A stretch of 64,000 nt of DNA from an uncultured Desulfosoma sp. (GTDB lineage: Bacteria > Desulfobacterota > Syntrophobacteria > Syntrophobacterales > DSM-9756), in NCBI GenBank assembly GCA_937960435.1, contig CALGPN010000002.1:82640-146639 (forward strand). The letters run 5' to 3'. Position 1 is the first letter of the stretch. Every line of letters starts with the position of its first letter. A model generated the notes under the pieces. It was not told the origin of the DNA, searched no databases, and was given only the letters and a program-made list of their open reading frames with translations. Made by a program: the position numbers and the translations under genes. Shown one piece after another: positions 63,998-64,000 of this stretch.

Positions 63998-64000
63998 GGC

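Larger units (their letters stand above)
63686..64000. other. 315 bp repeat-filled region at the right edge
   Basis: No gene is seen in this stretch. It holds two family A and two family B palindromic repeats (listed separately). Frames of about 60-118 codons on the plus strand are translations of the repeats. Confidence 0.6.

Overview
ORGANISM. The window is GC-rich, densely packed and bacterial, and resembles a sulfate-reducing or syntrophic member of the Desulfobacterota (Syntrophobacter/Desulfacinum-like). The pointers are a 14-subunit complex I operon with an HndC-like NuoF, a fused ADP-forming acyl-CoA synthetase beside Na+-pumping decarboxylase subunits, Gram-negative envelope genes (Kdo synthesis, Mce/Mla lipid transport, lipoprotein, outer-membrane porin-like protein) and a DnaA paralogue. 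The taxon is an inference; there is no rRNA gene in the window.

LAYOUT. 1-7.6 kb: end of a livF-like ABC ATPase gene, then a minus-strand run proC, ADP-forming acyl-CoA synthetase, a lone cyclic-nucleotide-binding domain protein, a decarboxylase gamma-like subunit, the decarboxylase beta subunit and a CBS-CBS-ACT protein; a GNAT gene diverges from proC. 7.7-9.5 kb: a response regulator and a REC-histidine kinase. 9.6-25.2 kb: one long nuo operon, nuoE-F-A-B-C-D-H-I-J-K-L-M-N, then a truncated NuoF paralogue, then nuoG. 25.2-28.2 kb: an AT-richer accessory island with two HEPN/MNT toxin-antitoxin-type pairs. In the first pair the nucleotidyltransferase has lost its catalytic core; the second pair looks intact and is bracketed by two 113-114 bp direct repeats. 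28.2-34.6 kb: dprA, topA, prepilin peptidase, rsmE and an acidic zinc-ribbon protein, then tRNA-Phe. 34.8-38 kb: a ParB-like hypothetical, a Gate-type membrane protein, ddl and an HD hydrolase. 38.5-39.9 kb: a DnaA paralogue with altered Walker motifs. 40-44.1 kb (minus): ihfA-like, mlaE, mlaF, mlaD and an auxiliary lipoprotein, with tRNA-Met upstream. 44.3-45.9 kb: queD and a DUF2333-like exported protein. 46-56.6 kb (minus): kdsB, carA, carB, purF, kdsD, a DapA-like protein without the Schiff-base lysine, and an M48 peptidase with TPR-like repeats, probably one transcript. 56.8-62.5 kb: prmA, icd, comF, a SLOG-like gene, a hydrolase and citrate synthase. The right end holds a porin-like gene and clusters of short palindromic repeats.

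HOW THE GENES WORK TOGETHER. The complex I operon and the Na+ decarboxylase/ADP-forming CoA ligase operon are both chemiosmotic or substrate-level energy modules. icd and gltA supply TCA steps. carAB and purF feed pyrimidine, arginine and purine synthesis. kdsB and kdsD supply Kdo for LPS, and the Mla operon maintains outer-membrane lipid asymmetry. The least explained items are the NuoF-derived protein inside the nuo operon, the acyl-CoA synthetase/cNMP/decarboxylase operon, the divergent DnaA, the lysine-less DapA homologue and the HEPN/MNT island.

LIMITS. All calls come from reading motifs, spacing and the supplied ORF track. No homology search was run, and family assignments are from memory of the families.
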